A stretch of DNA of 64,000 bases, from assembly GCA_011317545.1 (NCBI GenBank), contig WUJK01000010.1, positions 186,001 through 250,000 of the forward strand, read 5' to 3'. A program made the position numbers and the translations under genes. Origin of the DNA: Coniella vitis. Taxonomy: Eukaryota > Ascomycota > Sordariomycetes > Diaporthales > Schizoparmaceae. Every line of letters begins with the position of its first letter. Within the stretch, counting starts at the first letter, position 1. Below are positions 33,904 to 47,600 of this stretch, piece after piece. The notes under the pieces were generated by a model. The model ran no database searches. It was not told the origin of the DNA and saw only the letters and a list, made by a program, of their open reading frames with translations.

Positions 33904-36900
33904 AAAGAAAGAAGAAGAAAAAAGAGAGAAGAAAAAAGAAGAAAAAAAGAAAAGAAAAAGAAAAAAAAGAAGGAAAAAAAGGACACTTACCACAAGCCAG
34001 TCGACGTAGCTCTGCGCCTCGTTATTCCTGTCTTCGACGAGCCCTCTTGCCCACTCGTACTCTGCTCCATCGATTCCTTGCCTTGCAAGCTGGACCGTCA
34101 ATCCCTTGGAGCCTCTCGTTGTCTTCCAAAACTCCACTATGTTCCTCGCCTGTGCATTGAGATGCGTCTGCAGCACGGGCAATTCACTCATGTACGCGTC
34201 AAGATCCTGCAGCTTCTCCTTGCCCTCGCCAAACAGATCCTGGATGAGATTCGGCGACGTCTGTGCGTGAAGCCATAGAATGCACTGCTGTCCATTGTCC
34301 ATCAAATATACCCCACCGGGCTCAACCTTGCTGAAGGAGTCACGCATGGAAGGAGGCATCTTCAAATGGCCTGTCGCAGGGTCCGCGAAGCCTTCCTCGG
34401 GCTGGAGGTTGTGCAGGGCAATCATGCGTGGGTAAAGATACAGACTCATTTCGAGGCAGCCCATGCCACGAATCATGCGCATTTCATGCACACGCCGGTC
34501 CGAAGTCTCGTTGCCACCTTTGAATGCGCGACACTTGGTCAGTCCCAGCATGTACATGCAGAGCTCCTTGAGCTTGTCCGGCATGACAAGCTGGGCTGGG
34601 GGATAACTCTGTGAGATAAAGTGCTTTCGGTATGCAGCCATGACATCGACAGTCTTTTCCTGTATGCCTAGTCTGATGTCCTTGAGGGTTGCCGAAGTGC
34701 TGGCCAACTTGGTCGCGGCCTCCTTGGCGACGATGGAGTAAATGGCGTCCTGGTCGACAAACTTGATGCTCTCCTTGGCAATGTCGCTGACACTGGCTAC
34801 TATGTTGCAGCAACGGACTCTGCGCTCGCCATTGGCAGTGGTGTACAGCAGAGCCGACTGAAAGTGCGCATCAAGCTTCGAATCAAGCTTGCCGTCGTGC
34901 TTGAACGTAATGCCAATGGCTCTGTCAGCATCAATGACGCCAATCTCCAGGTCTGCACCAAAGCTGTGTTGGATGAAGTTGCCGTGGTAGCCGGATACTT
35001 GCAATCCGTTTGAACACCGAACCTTCATCAGAGCCTCGTAGCCCGTCTCTCGTGTGACTGCGTGCTTGACCTCGAGCGAGAGCTTGGCGTTATCCCTGCC
35101 GGCAATGAAGTTCGGGTAGTAGAAAGTTTCCCCACCAGTCAGAGCAGCAACGTAGCCCACTGTCGCAATATCGAGGTAGCCACCGGTTGGTGCCGCCATA
35201 AAGAAGTCAGCACCCACGCCAGCGGCTGCCATCCTTTCGGCCACTTTTCGCCAGCCTGGGTGCTCGGTGGTGAACAGCTTCTTGTCAATTTCACCGCCTG
35301 GGTGCTTGCCATCGTCACGCATAAAGAGACGGCCAGGGCCCCAAGTTGGAAGAGCTGCCAGCGAGCATATGATCTTGCCACCAGTCTTCTCCAAAGCGGC
35401 AACGCAAGAGTTCAGGGTCGAAAGCAAAGCAGGCTCGGGATTCTTGATGGCAGAAAACATTTGAGGAAGCCTTGTAAGGAGTGATGAAATGACCGCTCTA
35501 TATTGTCTGTTAGCACTCTTGTTCTGCCAGTATTGATTCTCAGAGCGCGGATACGCACCTCGATTCCTCTGGGTCCACGAACAGACCGTCGCTCAGTGGA
35601 ACGAACGGGTCCTCGATATCCGGCATGATCATCATTTGAGCTTGTTCCAAGGCAGCCTAAGGGATTAAAATCAGCACAAAACAACCCCTTCCACAAGATC
35701 CCAGCAAAAGACTCACGCTGCAGTTGTAGAAATGAATCTCCTTGTCGTACGTGACGAAACCAACCCTCGAGTTTGGTGGCAGTTTCCGCTTGACCTCGCC
35801 ATTCTCGTCTTGTCCCTCCGAGTCCGCGCCATAGAGCGTTGCCAGAACGCCATCGCAAAAGGCCTCAAGGTATCCCTTGTTGTAAGCCTCTTGGGTAACG
35901 TCAATGACAAATAACCACCGCAAACCCACGGGTTCTCTGTTGTAATACTCCTTGGGACACACAAACTCCACGGTGCCTTTGCACAGCTCCAGCCTCTGGT
36001 CCCGGTCCACGCGGATGCCTTGGGGCGAAGTCGCGCAAAAATACTCTGGCGGGGTATCATTGGGGTGGGTACAGAGGTTGCAAACGAACTTGTTGCCGCC
36101 CGATCGGAACATCATGAAAGGGTTAATGTATGCTCGACATCTAGAGCACCGCGGCGGGCCAAGACTGCCAAAGTCGAGAACAGGCACTTCGCTTTCTCCG
36201 GGTTGCAGGCGGGCCAAAGGCTGCAGCATCAGCCCCAGGGGAAGACCCGTTGTGTGCAAAGCCTCGGCCGAAGCAGGGATGTTGTTCATTGTCAGGCGAG
36301 CGAACTTGGGCGAGGTATTGCCCTGGTCGAACGCGACGAAGGAAGTCGCAGCAGGAGGAGGCACGTGTTTCTCAAATGTCGGGTAAATGTTGCTGAGGTA
36401 GAATTGCTGGGCAGCATCACGAGCCACGGGCACGCTTGGAAGGTCATCTTGGGACACTTTGGACTGGCTCCCCGCCGCCACCGCGGAGTCTGGTGAGGCG
36501 CTTCTCGCCGCAAACTCGGCCGGCGAAGCGACACTGCCAGGCGTGTAGGCTCCGCCAGCAGGAGCAGGGAACTGGGACTGTGGAGCATAGCTTGGCTGCC
36601 CGACAAAGCCAGAGGTTCCTGACGGATCGGCGTTGAGAAAGGCGGTCGCAGGTGTTCCAGCGGGAGGGATGCCGTTGAAGGCCTGCGACGTGCCTTGAGC
36701 CTCAACGGCATGGTATGCGTGTCTGTCCTTCTTCTTTCTCTTGCCGGTGCCTGTCTGACGTCCCTCTGCCCCCAGGGACATGCCGGCCATTTGGGAGTTG
36801 ATGTCGGACGCATCTGGCGAAGGGGCCTGGCCCTGGAAGTAGCCCTGCGTTTGCACAGGCGAAGGGGAGCCATAGAATTGCTGCCCTTGGTATGGTTGCT

Positions 36901-37036
36901 GCTGCTGCTGCACATAGGGATGGGGAGCAACTGGAGGCTGGAACTGGTTGGGGGCGGGTTGCGCCGATTGATTGTACTGGTTGTATGGATCGTTCGGGTC
37001 GGGCTGGCCCGCACCGAGGGCGTGATACTGGTCCAT
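33687..37036 (-). CDS. sec24: COPII coat subunit Sec24
   Basis: Sec24 is the cargo-binding subunit of the Sec23/24 inner coat, which makes vesicles at ER exit sites. Exons 37036-35717, 35656-35559, 35497-33991 and 33800-33687 give 1012 aa, a usual Sec24 length. A Pro/Gln-rich disordered N-terminus (about 1-230) precedes a zinc finger with C297-x2-C300-x18-C319-x2-C322 (PRCSRCRAYINPF ... FVCNLC). The trunk domain follows (LRWLFVIDVTQEAYNKG ... VGFVTYDKEIHFYN), then beta-sandwich, helical and gelsolin-like regions (GGVYLMDNGQQCILWLHAQ). The last exon supplies a typical end after YVDWLV: NIHRLVQLELAGQRKKE and a short tail. Intron 3 is almost entirely microsatellite. The gene shares a divergent promoter region with CFT2. 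Confidence is high for identity and moderate for the last exon. Confidence 0.95.
33801..33990 (-). other. Last intron of SEC24, built of simple repeats
   Basis: The donor GTAAGT (33990-33985) and acceptor CTTGTACAG (ending 33801) enclose 190 bases. In the gene sense these are a long T/C tract, then (GT)n, then (GA)n, and finally unique sequence before the acceptor. Length changes in the tracts would alter the intron but not the protein, unless splicing fails. Confidence 0.75.
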
Positions 37037-37994
37037 CTTGGCTGGTTCGAAGAGCAGGCTGTGGGTGCTGTTTCGTGGTAGAAAGTTTCTTCTGGGAAAC
37101 GACTGGGGAGAATTGACGGTCGAGCTCGTCGGCTTGTCGCTAGGGACTCGTCGGTCGGTCGGTCTGTCGGTCGAGGGCGGGAGCAGGTGGGCGCTCGCGC
37201 AAAGGGCGAATCGGCGTCGATGAAGCTCAGAGCACAAGGGCCGCGACTGGCATCTTGAGCAAGGATGGACTGGTGGTGTTGGGACGCAAGAAGAAGAAGA
37301 AGTAATGGTGCTGCCGCTTGGATGAGGCCACACGAGACAGGCTTGGACTTTAAGGAGCGTTGGCTTTCACCTGTTCCAGTCAGGGCCGACGAGGTTGGCT
37401 TGTGAGATAGGAGCGATGTGGTTTAGTTGGCCTTAACTCTCCGGGGCCCAAGCAGCTGCGAATTGATGCAACCACTACGGCCAGTGCCAGCTGCAGCTAC
37501 GTGCCGATGTAAGTTCTGGCCTTCCAGAGCGCTGCAAGGATCCCCAGGTGTGTCCGCGAGCCGCCTGCCGGCCTAGCATTTTACTGGGGCAGTCAGGTCA
37601 GCTGTCTGCTGAGGCTCAGTGATGGCAGGTCGCTAATCCCTGCCCTAGCAATCATCTACAGCACCCCTGTACTATGTGCGTCTGCTGGATAGTACTGCAA
37701 GTTAAGTATTGCGTCGTGCCGGCCTTGGGCAGATTCGTTCATCGATCACCACCAAGACAGCAGCTGCCCAGACTACCTTATTCTCGCCTAGTACAGGGAA
37801 ACCGTCCAAGCAACAACCACCACCAGCCGCCGCCGCTGCCAACAATGCGTATTGATACCAGTAACGGCACCAACAATCACCACTGACTTGCCTGTCTTTC
37901 CGACTCTTGACGCACGCAACCGCGCTTTGGTCCCTCTCATTTCAACAACTCAATGGATATGCAGACATAGAAGAGAAGCTACTCCCGGGCGACC
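37037..37994. promoter_or_regulatory. Divergent promoter region of SEC24 and CFT2
   Basis: This 958-base region between two start codons must contain both promoters and leaders. The SEC24 side has repeated GGTCGGTCGGTC-type sequence near 37150-37170 and a (GAA)n run near 37288-37301. Near 37669 there is a GTACTATGTGC element related to the dispersed motif. No TATA box can be assigned with confidence. Confidence 0.6.
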
Positions 37995-40900
37995 ATGTTC
38001 ACCTTTTGCCCTCTCCAAGGCGCTCTCTCCGAGTCGGCCGTTTCTCAGTCTTTGCTCGAGCTTGACGGAGGCGTCAAGGTTCTTATTGACGTCGGTTGGG
38101 ACGAATCCTTTGACGCTGATAAGTTGAAAGAGCTCGAAAAGTACGCATACCTACCACCAACGGACGACTGATACTGCAACCAGGCGCATACGGACGCGAC
38201 AGTCCCTCGTGCTCTTCGTCTTGTACAAACTAACAGTGCACACTTAGACATGTCCCGACGCTGTCTTTGATCCTGCTCACCCACGCGACCGTTTCCCATA
38301 TTGCCGCCTATGCGCACTGCTGCAAGAACTTCCCGCTGTTCACGCGAATCCCAGTGTATGCGACGCGACCCGTCATTGACCTGGGACGTACCCTCTTGCA
38401 AGATCTCTACGCCTCCACACCCGCAGCAGCGACGACAATCAGCCAAAGCTCCCTCAACGAAGCCTCGTACACCTACACGCAGTCCACCACCCACGAGGAC
38501 AACTTCCTGCGCCAGGCACCGACTGCTGACGAGATTGCAAAGTACTTTTCCCTCATACAACCTCTCAAATACTCTCAGCCACACCAGCCTCTGCCGTCGC
38601 CCTTTTCACCCCCTCTCAATGGCCTCACCATTACCGCATACAATTCGGGACACACCCTCGGCGGCACCATATGGCATATCCAACATGGACTGGAATCGAT
38701 CGTGTATGCGGTCGACTGGAACCAAGCCCGCGAGAACGTATTTGCAGGCGCGGCCTGGCTGGGAGGTGGCCATGGCGGAGCAGAGGTCATCGAGCAGTTG
38801 CGCAAGCCCACCGCGCTCGTTTGTAGCAGCCGAACGCCAACGCCGCTTGCGCGTGCCAAGCGAGACGAGCAGCTTCTCGAGACGATACGGCAATGCGTGT
38901 CAAAAGGCGGCACTGTTCTGATACCGGTTGATACAAGTGCTCGTGTCCTGGAGTTGTCCTATCTTATGGAGCACGCTTGGCGCGAAGAAGCCGCCAAGAA
39001 CGAGTCCAAGACGCTCAACGAAGCCCACCTCTACCTGGCTGCCAGAAATATTAGCAGCACTCTGCGGCACGCACGGAGTATGTTTGAGTGGATGGACGAA
39101 AACATCGTGCGCGAGTTCGAAGCAGTGGCCGATACTGCCAAAAATGTAAATGGGGACGGCAAGAAGGGCAAGGCCGCAGGCCCATTCGACTTTCGGCACC
39201 TCAAGTTGCTGGAACGAAAGACACAAGTCGAGCGCCTACTGCGAAGATCTACAGAAGAGAATTGGACCAAAGGAATGGTTATCTTGGCGAGCGACCGCAG
39301 CTTGGAATGGGGCTTCTCCAAAGAGATACTCAAATCGATTGCGCAGGATCCGAAAAACCTCGTGGTTCTGACCGAGAAGCCGACACTAAGCTCACACAAC
39401 AACCCGTCCATCTCGAGGACGCTTTGGAACCTATGGACTGAGCGGCAGGATGGAGTTGCGGTGGGCGAGTCTACGAACGGAGATGCAGTAGAGCAGGTCT
39501 ATGGCGGAGGACGCGAGATTGGAGTCACAGAAGCAACCAAAGAAGCACTGGAAGGAGATGGTCTCGCAGTGTACCAACAGTGGCTCGCTACACAACGACA
39601 ATTACAAGCAACTCTGCAGACCGGAGGTTCGACGGCACTTGAAGGCGTGGTGGATGGCGTGGACGACGCTTCATCCGAATCATCTACAGAGTCGGACGTA
39701 TCCGACAATGCACAGCAAGGCAGAGCTCTCAACATTTCCACAACCATGGGCCAGGCTAGCAGAAAGAAGATTGTGCTCAAGGATGAGGATCTCGGGGTGA
39801 ATATTCTAGTCAAGAGAAAGGGCGTGCACGATTTTGATGTACGCGACAAGAAAGGCAGAGAGCGAATGTTCCCAGTGCCGATACGCAAGAAGAGAAATGA
39901 CGAATTTGGCGACCTGATTCGACCCGAGGATTTCCTCAAAGCAGAGGAACGCGAGGATGACGGACAGGATCAAAATGCCACCAAGAGAGAGGACGAAGAA
40001 GGACTGGGCAAGAAGCGCAAGTGGGATGATGTCGGTAAGAAGGGCAACGCCAGCAACAAGCGACCCCAGCTGAACAAGGGCGTCTCGGACGATGCCGCCA
40101 TGACTCAACCTTCGGACGCTTCTCAGGTAGACGCCGACGAGGACGACGTGGTAGAGGAAGAGGAAGAGGCTACGAATCTGGGACCCTCCAGGCTGATTAC
40201 CACAAAGGCCACAATTTCTGTCAATTTGCGCATCGCCTTTGTCGACTTTAGTGGTCTACACGACAAACGATCGCTCAATATGCTGATTCCGCTCATTGCG
40301 CCGCGAAAACTCATTCTTGTGTCGGGCAACGAGGAGGAGACATTGGCACTTGCTGCTGATTGCAGAAAGCTCCTCGGAGCGTCATCAAGCGACGAGACAA
40401 GCACCGCCAAGGCCGACGTGTACACACCGGCCCTCGGAGTCTGGGTGGATGCTAGCGTGGATACCAATGCCTGGGTAGTCAAGCTCGCCGAGCCGCTCGT
40501 GCGGCGGCTCAAGTGGCAGAATGTGCGCGGACTGGGTATTGTCACTATCACGGCACGGCTCGTGGGCTCCGAGGGCAGCGCCGACATGCATCCACACCTT
40601 CCAGGCGCTGTGGTGGAAGAGCAGGCCTCCAACAAGCGGCTCAAGGCCGGTGCGGACGAAAAGGAGGACGGACACATACAAGGTCCCGACAGCAATGGCA
40701 ACAGCACGACAGCAGTGGTGCCGACTCTGGACGTCCTCCCCACAGCCATGGCCTCGGCATCGCGGTCGGTTGCGCAGCCGCTCCACGTGGGCGACTTGCG
40801 TCTTGCGGATCTGCGCCGGGCAATGCAGGCTTCTGGGCACAGCGCCGAGTTCCGCGGCGAGGGTACGCTGCTAATTGATGGGTCTGTTGCTGTGCGCAAG

Positions 40901-41041
40901 ACGGCTACGGGCAGGATCGAGGTGGAGAGTATAGGGGTACCTACGAGTGGAGGTGGTGCCGGTGGTGGCCAGGGCCAAGCGACGTTTTGGGCCGTCAAGA
41001 GGATGATCTATAATGGGCTGGCTATTGTTGCTGGTGCGTAA
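37995..41041 (+). CDS. cft2: Cleavage and polyadenylation factor subunit Cft2 (CPSF100)
   Basis: This is a non-catalytic partner of the CPSF73/Ysh1 endonuclease in the nuclear pre-mRNA 3'-end processing complex. Exons 37995-38140 and 38248-41041 encode 979 aa. The N-terminal metallo-beta-lactamase fold begins FTFCPLQGALSE. The metal-binding signature HxHxDH reads HATVSH (His61-His66): two ligands are replaced, as expected for the inactive subunit. The segment YNSGHTLGGTIWHI and the beta-CASP region follow (STSARVLELSYLMEHAW in part, then MVILASDRSLEWGF). An acidic and Lys-rich linker (GKKRKWDD could be a nuclear localisation signal) leads to the C-terminal domain (IAFVDFSGLHDKRS, then ATFWAVKRMIYNGLAIV). 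Intron 1 has donor GTACGC and acceptor ACTTAG, and the joined length is divisible by three. Confidence 0.95.
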
Positions 41042-44000
41042 ATGACACAATATATTGAGGGAAAGCCGTGTGGACTGTTCTCTAACGCCGTGGTGCTGTC
41101 TGGATTTGTGAATTGCATGACTCCTGAATTGGAGTCAAGATGCCCAGCTCCATCCAAGCCAATTCCACCGCAAGGTCAAGCGCTTAGGTAAGCCAACGGG
41201 ATGATCGTCGGCAGCTCAGCTCGACAGGTATCATGTTTGACAAGATTCCTCCATCTCGTCAAAAGGTGAGTGGGTTTCTTGGCAGGGAGGGCTAATAGAC
41301 AATTACACAATCAAGAAAATGAATCGACATTGTGGAACCCAACCGTAATGGGCAAAAACAAAAACAAAAAAAAAAAACGAGAGGTGACAAGACACACCAA
41401 CAAGTACAGCTGCTGTGTATTTGCTCTCCTTTTTTTCTTCTTTTTTCTTTTGTTTGCCTTTTCCTTGGCTCCTCCCTGCCCTTTCGTTCATTCATTGATT
41501 GTTTTTGGTGATGGGAAAATGGGAATCTCGTTCCAGGGCTTGGCGGGTGGTTTTTTCTGCTTGTAGTGTGTGGCAGTGCAAAGTGGTTTCCGCCCGCATC
41601 GGACTTTTTTGGGTCTCTATTTTGATTTTGATTTTTTAGGAGAAGTGGATACTAACTAGCCTCTGACTCCCTTTTCCCTAGATACTATGAGAAGGGGGAA
41701 AGGCATTCATTCATTCGCGGGCTTGTACTTTATCTGGATACCATAGTAGGTAAGTATGGACCACCAGATGGTAAGAGATTTCCCAAAAGAAGTAGGTAGG
41801 GTGGTGTTCATTTGCGATTTTGTTTCATTCTATTACTATGTATACATACAATGCTTGTATGGTGTATATATTACCTGGACGCAGGCGGAATTACGTCCAT
41901 AGTGCTTGGGACGGTATAGTTTCCACGATAGCACTTTCGGTTGATCGGCTCGCATTCAGAGTTGTCAGTTGGATGGCTGCCGGTAGATTAGATGCACAGT
42001 ACATGCTAGTGGTACATGCTACATAATTGACAGCAAAACGATGCCGTGTGTATGAGTGAGTCAGTTGAGCGAGGGGGGCGCGCCACCCTTTCGCTTGATG
42101 AGTGGCCAGGAGGCATCCGGCCATGGTGGTTGTGGTGCCACGAGGGCGACCAAGTACGACGTAGATAGCAACATGTGCATCAAGTATGTAGCTTATTGTC
42201 TCTCTGCCGTGATACGCCTCACAAAGCGTGTAGATCCCTTGGCTTGTGGGCGTTGGGTGACCTTTGGGTTGCAATATTCTGATCATGTTGCTTTTCAGCC
42301 CATGTTCGCCGGTTGATCGAGTCGATTCAAGTCAAGCCAAGCCAATGTTTATACTTTGGAAGGAATCCCTCAGCGTAGATAGTACCGTGACCATTGCAAA
42401 TCATATACATTGTCATATGATATACTATATAGTTTGGTATATTCTCACAACACGGAAGAGAGATCCGGGAATCCTGGGGGACGACGTATCGGGAAAAGGC
42501 TGACGACAAGATCTATTTCTGGCTTGACCTGCACCTACACCTGGTGCTTGCAGCTGCACCCGAGCCTGCGCTGAGCAGGGAATAGCCGGATTTGAAGGAT
42601 GGTCCTGTTAAGGATGCGAGTTTTGTATCCAAGCAAGTACCGTGTAGGAAGCAGATGTGAGTCTTGCCCGCTTGCTTCATTTCCGAGAGTTCCTGTCGAT
42701 GCTTCTTTTCCTCTCTTTTGCTCTGCTGCACATCACATAGTACAGTTAAATATACACTATAAACCTTAGAATTAGAGGCATCTCGGCAGATCCGAGGCAT
42801 CACTAAACAGGCGTGCTTTTTCCGTATTTTGCATAAAGGTGAGCAAGAGGGTGGCATTGCGATCCCATGTTGTCGTTGACTGGGCGTGTGGGGCGTGTCT
42901 ATTTCTTTTTCTTTTTTCTTTTTTCATGTATTTCGACCGCGGCAGTTGGCTCTTCTCTTCTCGAGGTTGTGTCTATCGCATCACGGAATGGACCTGGTTT
43001 TTGTTTCTTGCTGGAACCTGTTTTCTGTCCAGTTTCCCGGCCAGTCGGTGGCATTGATTTGGCAGCCAACAAGTGAAAAGACAACGGGCGCGGTGGGCGA
43101 CGTCATAGCAGTTGCAGAGACTGGATAATCTGCAGGCTGATGAATTGCCAATTTGGGGGGTTGATGTGCATTGTAGAAATCTCGCAGCTTCCGTAGAATA
43201 GGTACAGCAGAGCCAGACAGACGCTCGTATCAGTCAGGCCCATCACTGCCAGCCCAAGCCCAGGGCCAAGACGGAAGTGGGGCTTTGCCGGTGCAGGCCC
43301 ACGGCCCCCCAGTGGCACCCAATCCCAGCAATGTATGTCAGCATACCACCAAGAGCACACAGGCCTGAGGCTGGGCCGTGCGCTGCCCTGCCGTGGTCCC
43401 AGGCCCTGTACGCAGTACATACCATAGCAGTAGGAGTACGGCCGCCCCAGTGGCTCTGTGCATTGGGGTGGTTCCCCTGTGGACACCGCTGTGGGCTCTG
43501 CAGCATGACACTAAACCCCATGCTGCATCCCCTAAACCCAGATTGACACCCGGCCACGAACCGGCCTCCTTTCCCCATTGCCAATTCCACCACGCTCACT
43601 TTCCAAGGCTGGGCTTGGGCTGAGCGACTTTGCTTTTCTTCTCCTCCATTGTCTCCAAGTCCACCCACCCACTCACCCACACGCACACGCACACGCAAGC
43701 GCAAACCCTCAACCCTCAGCCAGTCCCTTGCCTTGTTGTGTGTTTTTTTCTTTCGGTGTTTTTCTCTTTTCTGCATCTTGTCTAGTTCATCGTCCACGAC
43801 TTCGACCAGAAACGACGACCACGACCGGCCTCCCACGGGAGACGACGCCAACCAACACGCCCAGAGCGCCCTCCATTCTCGCCTGCGCCAGCGCGACACG
43901 GCCAAGTCAAGCAAAGCAGAGCAGAGTCAGGCAAGGAAGAGCAGAGCAGAGCAAAGTTTCGGCTGCAGCTCACGACAACCTCGTACGACCCGCCCAGGTC

Positions 44001-44694
44001 CTGCCAGCCTTGTGATCCGCCCCTTTCTGTCTGCCGGCCACGGCTGTGTCGGGATTCTGTCTGTCCGTCTGCTCTGAGCTGAGCTGACCTGGTCTGGCGT
44101 GTCTGCGATGCCGACGCAGTGTCCCAGTCTCAGCATTCCCTAATCTTCTCTTCTCCTTGGCTCGCCTCGGCCCCACACCAACCACACCCGAAGCCACACG
44201 CCCACGCAACCTGTTGTACGCTCGTCTCGATACACAATCTCCCCTCTCATCGTACACACACACACACACACACTTATACACACACAAGCTCCCTCTGGTG
44301 GGATACACTGGAGCCGTTACCAATCTGCTGCTGGAGAGCGGGGGTCCTCAACTGCCCGTTTCTCTTCACCTCGACTCGCTGAGCCCGGCTGGTGCGCTCA
44401 GGCCGTCTCCCTGTCTAGCCTCCGGCCTTGTTCCTCTTCTTGCCTGTCGACATTCTTGGGCCTCCACTGCTGGACCCTGTTTGCTCGGTAGGCGGCGTTA
44501 CACGCTCCTTTGCCCGGCCTGGGTGGACTTGCCTTGTCCTCCGCCTCCGACTTCTCTCCCTCCTCCACCTCGACCGTTTTGGAGCCCCTTCGTCACTGCA
44601 ACCGGCAACTGGCTGGGAAAGGGGTCTCCAAGCACCAGCTCATCCAAGCCAGGCGGCGTCCATTCGCTCTGATCATCGATAACCTCGTTCAGCA
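41042..44694. other. Intergenic between CFT2 and MSS4
   Basis: About 3.65 kb between two plus-strand genes with no supported gene inside. The right kilobase is C/T-rich and presumably holds the MSS4 promoter and leader, with (CA)n at about 44253-44273 and an AGAGC-rich stretch at 43905-43960 resembling the repeat upstream of the WOPR gene. GTAC elements include an exact dyad at 43408 and TACTATGTA at 41834. Confidence 0.6.
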
Positions 44695-47600
44695 ATGCCC
44701 TCCTTCATCAATGACCACACCGCCCCGATTGATTCCCAGAGCTCAGGGGTCTTGCGCTTGAACGACCACCTCCAATACGAGGGCATGGCCACCATCGATC
44801 TCAAGATCAACGGACAAGATCCAGCCCCCAACAACAACACCAACAGCAGCAGCAACATCATCACCTCTCGTCACGCCTCCAATGATAGTTTCGACGGCAG
44901 CTCCTCCCATTCCACAAACATCTCCGACGCCTCGGATGCCGCCCCACATACCAACGGACTGGACACGAGAACCTCGACTATGAGCACTAGCATCCTGCCA
45001 AACGGCGTCGCAGATGACGACGGCGAGCCCGCACTCCACGACTTCGATCGTGACCACCACCGCCAGCTCCTCCTCCAACAGCTTGACGCCAAAAAGGGCT
45101 CGGAGCCGATACAGCACCCCCCTCCGCGACCGAACGTAGCAAATGGCACCACCCAACACTCGTCGAGTGTGGCCACCGAAGAACCTCCGATACGAACCTC
45201 CTTCACCTCTGTCACTGGTCCTACTGCCTCTTCCCACCTGGGACTGCCCAATGCTCTGGCAAACAAGGGCGAACTCCCGGTACCCCCCAATTCTAACGCG
45301 GCAGGCACAGGCCAGCGCTTTTCTTCGCCAGCCCAATTGCCGGGTAGCACACACCCAAGTGCATCAACGTCTAGCCTCCACCCGACTAGTGCTGGCTTGA
45401 AGCAGCAACGCAATACTCTCGAGGTGCCCAAGCCCGGCCAACCCCGTGGGTCTCGAGATGGTGTGGATGCCGCATTCGCAAGCGGGCGATTCTCGCCGAC
45501 CGGTGCAGGACCTGGTGGCCCTAGGCGTGCTTCCACCAACCTGGTCAGACGCAACACCCGCTCCATGCACAGCGACTTCCCGCGGGACGAGGCCTTCCCC
45601 GACGAGGATGCCATGAGGTGGGCAGAAGCATACAGGCAAAAACGGGCCAGCAAGAGGAAGAAAAAGGAAGAGGAGGATGATGATCGGGTCCTGATTGGCA
45701 ACAAGGTGGACGAGAAGCACGCAAACTGGGTGACGGCCTACAACATGCTCACAGGCATTCGCGTCTCGGTTTCCCGAACAAATGCCAAGCTGGACCGCCC
45801 ATTGACAGATGCGGACTTTGAGGCTAAGGCCAAGACAACGTTCGATATGTAAGTTTTCACCGATCAGGAATAGTAGCATCTTTCCTACCATCGGGGCATA
45901 CAAGGCTAACCAAAGGGGGAAAAAACGGGACAGCACCGGCAATGAACTTGTTCCATCGGCAAAGTACGACTTCAAATTCAAGGACTATGCACCCTGGGTG
46001 TTTCGACACCTGCGGCAATTATTCCGCCTTGATCCGGCCGATTACCTCATGTCCCTGACTGGAAAGTATATCCTCTCTGAGCTGGGCTCTCCAGGCAAGA
46101 GTGGTAGCTTTTTTTACTTTTCTAGAGACTACAGGTTCATCATCAAGACGATCCACCATGCCGAGCACAAGTTCCTCCGAAAGATCCTCAAGGAATACTA
46201 TCAGCACGTTACCGAGAACCCAAACACACTTCTGTCCCAGTTCTACGGCCTGCACCGGGTCAAGACACCCTGGGGGAGAAAGATTCACTTTGTGGTCATG
46301 AACAACCTCTTCCCGCCGCACCGCGATATTCACACGACCTTTGATCTGAAAGGATCCACGATTGGCAGAGACTATAGGGAAGAGGATCTCGGGAAGAACC
46401 CAAGAGCGACACTGAAGGATCTGAATTGGTTGAGACGGCAGCGGCACTTGGAATTGGGCTTGCAAAAGAAGAGAATGTTTATGGAGCAGCTGCAAAAGGA
46501 TGTCAAGCTGATGCAAAAGCTGCAAATCATGGATTATTCTCTTTTGATTGGCGTCCATGATATTAAAAAGGGCAACGACGAGAACCTGCGCGCCCGCAAC
46601 CTCCAAGTTTTTAGCCCCGGCGGCGAGCAAACGGACCAGGATCCCAATCAGGTGCTGATGCGGACGCCCTCCAAGCTCGAGAACCAACGGCGCGCGGCCC
46701 AGATGCGGCAACTCATCAAAGCAGAGCGGCCCGTTCCCATGGGCAAATCTTCGGCCTGCATGCCTGATGTACTCGAGGAGGGTTCAAGATCCGATTCCGT
46801 CTTTTATCAGGATGATGGGGGCATGAGGGCCACTCATGAGGATGACACCCCAGGTGATGAAATTTATTACCTGGGCGTGATTGATTGCCTTACCCACGTA
46901 AGCTTTGTTTTTTTCTTCTTCTTCTTTTTTTCGCCCCCCTTCTCTCCTTTCCTCCAACTTGTTGTTGCCATACACAAAGCTCCTTTTGGCTCGACTTGAT
47001 GCTGACAATACCTGCAGTACGGAATGATCAAGAAGATTGAACACTTTTGGAAGGGCTTGTCGCACGACCGGAGCCAGATCTCTGCCCTACCTCCGGAGCA
47101 ATACGGAGATAGGTTCCTCAGTTTCATGGAAGGTATCACTGTATCCCGCGAGGAGGCGGAACGCCTCGAACAAGAGAAGCAACGCCAGGCGGTTGAAGGC
47201 ACTACCGAGAAGGACAACAATCGCGTAGGGAGCTGGAACAGCGTCAATGGTGGTCGATCGCCGGGCAACAACCTCCCGCCACCGCCAACACACCAGCCCC
47301 CTGCACCGCCTAGCCGCCTGTCTGGCTCTCGATCGCCTGAAGCTGAGGAGACTATTCGCCGAGCAGAGGAAGTTGCTTCAAAGTCGGAAAAGCACGGCCA
47401 CACCGAGCAGGGAGTTCCAGACCGCACTTTGAAGACTACGGGGACTGCCGCGACTGGCATCTTCCCGTCTATTGCAACAGTCACGGCCCCTTCGCTGATG
47501 GGAAGCAATGGTCAAGGCCCGACTGGCCGCGACTCGATGAGCAACAACCCGATTCTCGAGACGGTAGAGGAGAGTGGAGAAGGCTCTACCTCTGGCAGCC

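Noticed and set aside
40123..40998. 291-codon minus-strand frame
   Set aside because: It lies wholly within the CFT2 coding exon on the opposite strand and has no recognisable domain.
43243..43914. 223-codon minus-strand frame
   Set aside because: Trp/Gly/Arg-rich composition with no domain; it crosses the C/T-rich leader of MSS4.
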